From Ramlibacter sp. (GTDB taxonomy: Bacteria; Pseudomonadota; Gammaproteobacteria; Burkholderiales; Burkholderiaceae_C): a DNA stretch of 64,000 nucleotides. Below, piece by piece: positions 63,621 to 64,000 of the stretch. The stretch covers positions 186,001 through 250,000 of the forward strand of contig NZ_JAQGNQ010000056.1 of assembly GCF_028291745.1 (NCBI RefSeq), read 5' to 3'. The stretch's first letter is position 1; every line of letters begins with the position of its first letter. Position numbers and translations under genes: made by a program. The notes beneath the pieces are model-generated. The model was given only the letters and a program-made list of their open reading frames with translations. It made no database searches and had not been told where the DNA came from.

Positions 63621-64000
63621 GCATGGGTAAGCCCCCGTAACCGGGGGTAGTCCGGGGCTGCGTCCCCAGCAAGGGGGCTATTCCCCCTCCGCCTTCCGCA
63701 GCGCTGTTGCGTGCCGTGTTTTCGCGCTGCCTCATCCATCGGGATGAGGGCGTGTCGCCCGAGACACGCAAGCGGGTCCCCACCCCTTGTCTCGGGGCAT
63801 TTTCCCCAATGGCGGGGGAGTGGGTGAAGACCCACGGCACCTTGGTATCGAACACATCCCTCCTTGGTAGCGAACGGATTTTGGGCGAAGTACGAAACGC
63901 GCTGATGCCCGTGTAGGCGATTTCCTTCACTGGCATGGTTGATGCGTTACAGATGCTTGCAGGAGCCAAGAACGTTGCGCACGCAACGACACGAATCAAA
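63621..64000. other. non-coding right edge rich in palindromes
   Basis: I see no supportable gene here. Besides the two GC hairpins, a perfect palindrome CGTTGCG-CA-CGCAACG lies at 63973-63988. Short frames in this stretch have repeat-like composition and no ribosome binding site. The segment may belong to a dispersed repeat or be the upstream region of a gene beyond the window. Confidence 0.5.
63632..63647 (+). terminator. CCCCCG-TAAC-CGGGGG hairpin after the receiver gene
   Basis: A perfect 6-bp GC stem with a 4-base loop starts 12 bp after the receiver stop. A second hairpin, AGGGGG-CTATT-CCCCCT, lies at 63672-63688. Neither has a clear T-run. They probably end the plus-strand transcript. 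Confidence 0.5.

Noticed and set aside
63593..63835. Short minus-strand frame at the right edge
   Set aside because: It lies in palindromic DNA, lacks a ribosome binding site and overlaps the receiver gene end. It looks like repeat sequence, not a gene.

Overview
The window is about 64 kb of very GC-rich, gene-dense bacterial chromosome. Gene content points to a betaproteobacterium of the order Burkholderiales, probably a Comamonadaceae-like organism such as Ramlibacter or Variovorax. The grounds are a Bug-family solute receptor, the tamA/tamB pair, a pcm-rhodanese-tolC run, waaC/waaA/algC lipopolysaccharide genes, Entner-Doudoroff sugar metabolism and GC-rich codon use. The genus is inference. 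I found no rRNA, tRNA, CRISPR array or complete insertion sequence.

Positions 1-8.8 kb hold a sugar and sugar-acid catabolic operon: a CUT1-type ABC importer, an IlvD/Edd-family dehydratase, 2-dehydro-3-deoxygalactonokinase, the matching aldolase and a short-chain dehydrogenase. Two small ribbon-helix-helix genes with operator-like dyads follow, then an MFS transporter, tamB-tamA, gloA, and eda-edd of the classical Entner-Doudoroff pathway. From 19.7 to 30.7 kb lie housekeeping and repair genes (chaC, a MobA-like nucleotidyltransferase, pdxH, msrA, a YdcF protein), then a TetR-controlled RND efflux operon and pcm-rhodanese-tolC. From 30.8 to 39.7 kb lie waaA, waaC and algC, an alkylation-repair pair (Ada/AlkA fusion and Ogt), an EamA permease, a probable PD-(D/E)XK protein and a cluster of tiny proline-rich proteins.

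From 39.8 to 49.4 kb there is a racemase-like/dehydrogenase/Bug-receptor operon. Next comes an NtrC-type two-component system followed directly by a textbook -24/-12 (sigma-54) promoter that drives a very small predicted membrane protein. A cysteate/D-cysteine lyase and a PAS-PAS hybrid kinase with a separate receiver protein complete this part.

The most striking region is 49.6-63.6 kb, a putative ribosomally made peptide (RiPP or bacteriocin-like) system. The minus-strand operon encodes histidine kinase, LuxR-type regulator, HlyD adaptor, a 33-residue ORF, an ABC exporter with an intact C39 peptidase, a second ABC exporter without it, and a methyltransferase. Every junction from the adaptor to the methyltransferase is a 4-nt ATGA or GTGA overlap. 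Divergent from it are a 646-residue protein of no recognised family with a possible leader-binding winged helix, a 49-residue Ser/Gly-rich peptide with a hydrophobic Cys-containing tail and a strong ribosome binding site, a NodT/TolC-like outer-membrane lipoprotein and a single-domain receiver. Together they would sense a signal, make and modify a peptide, cut its leader and export it across both membranes.

Several dispersed palindromic repeats lie between genes. In some cases they supply the stop codon or the C-terminus of the neighbouring protein.
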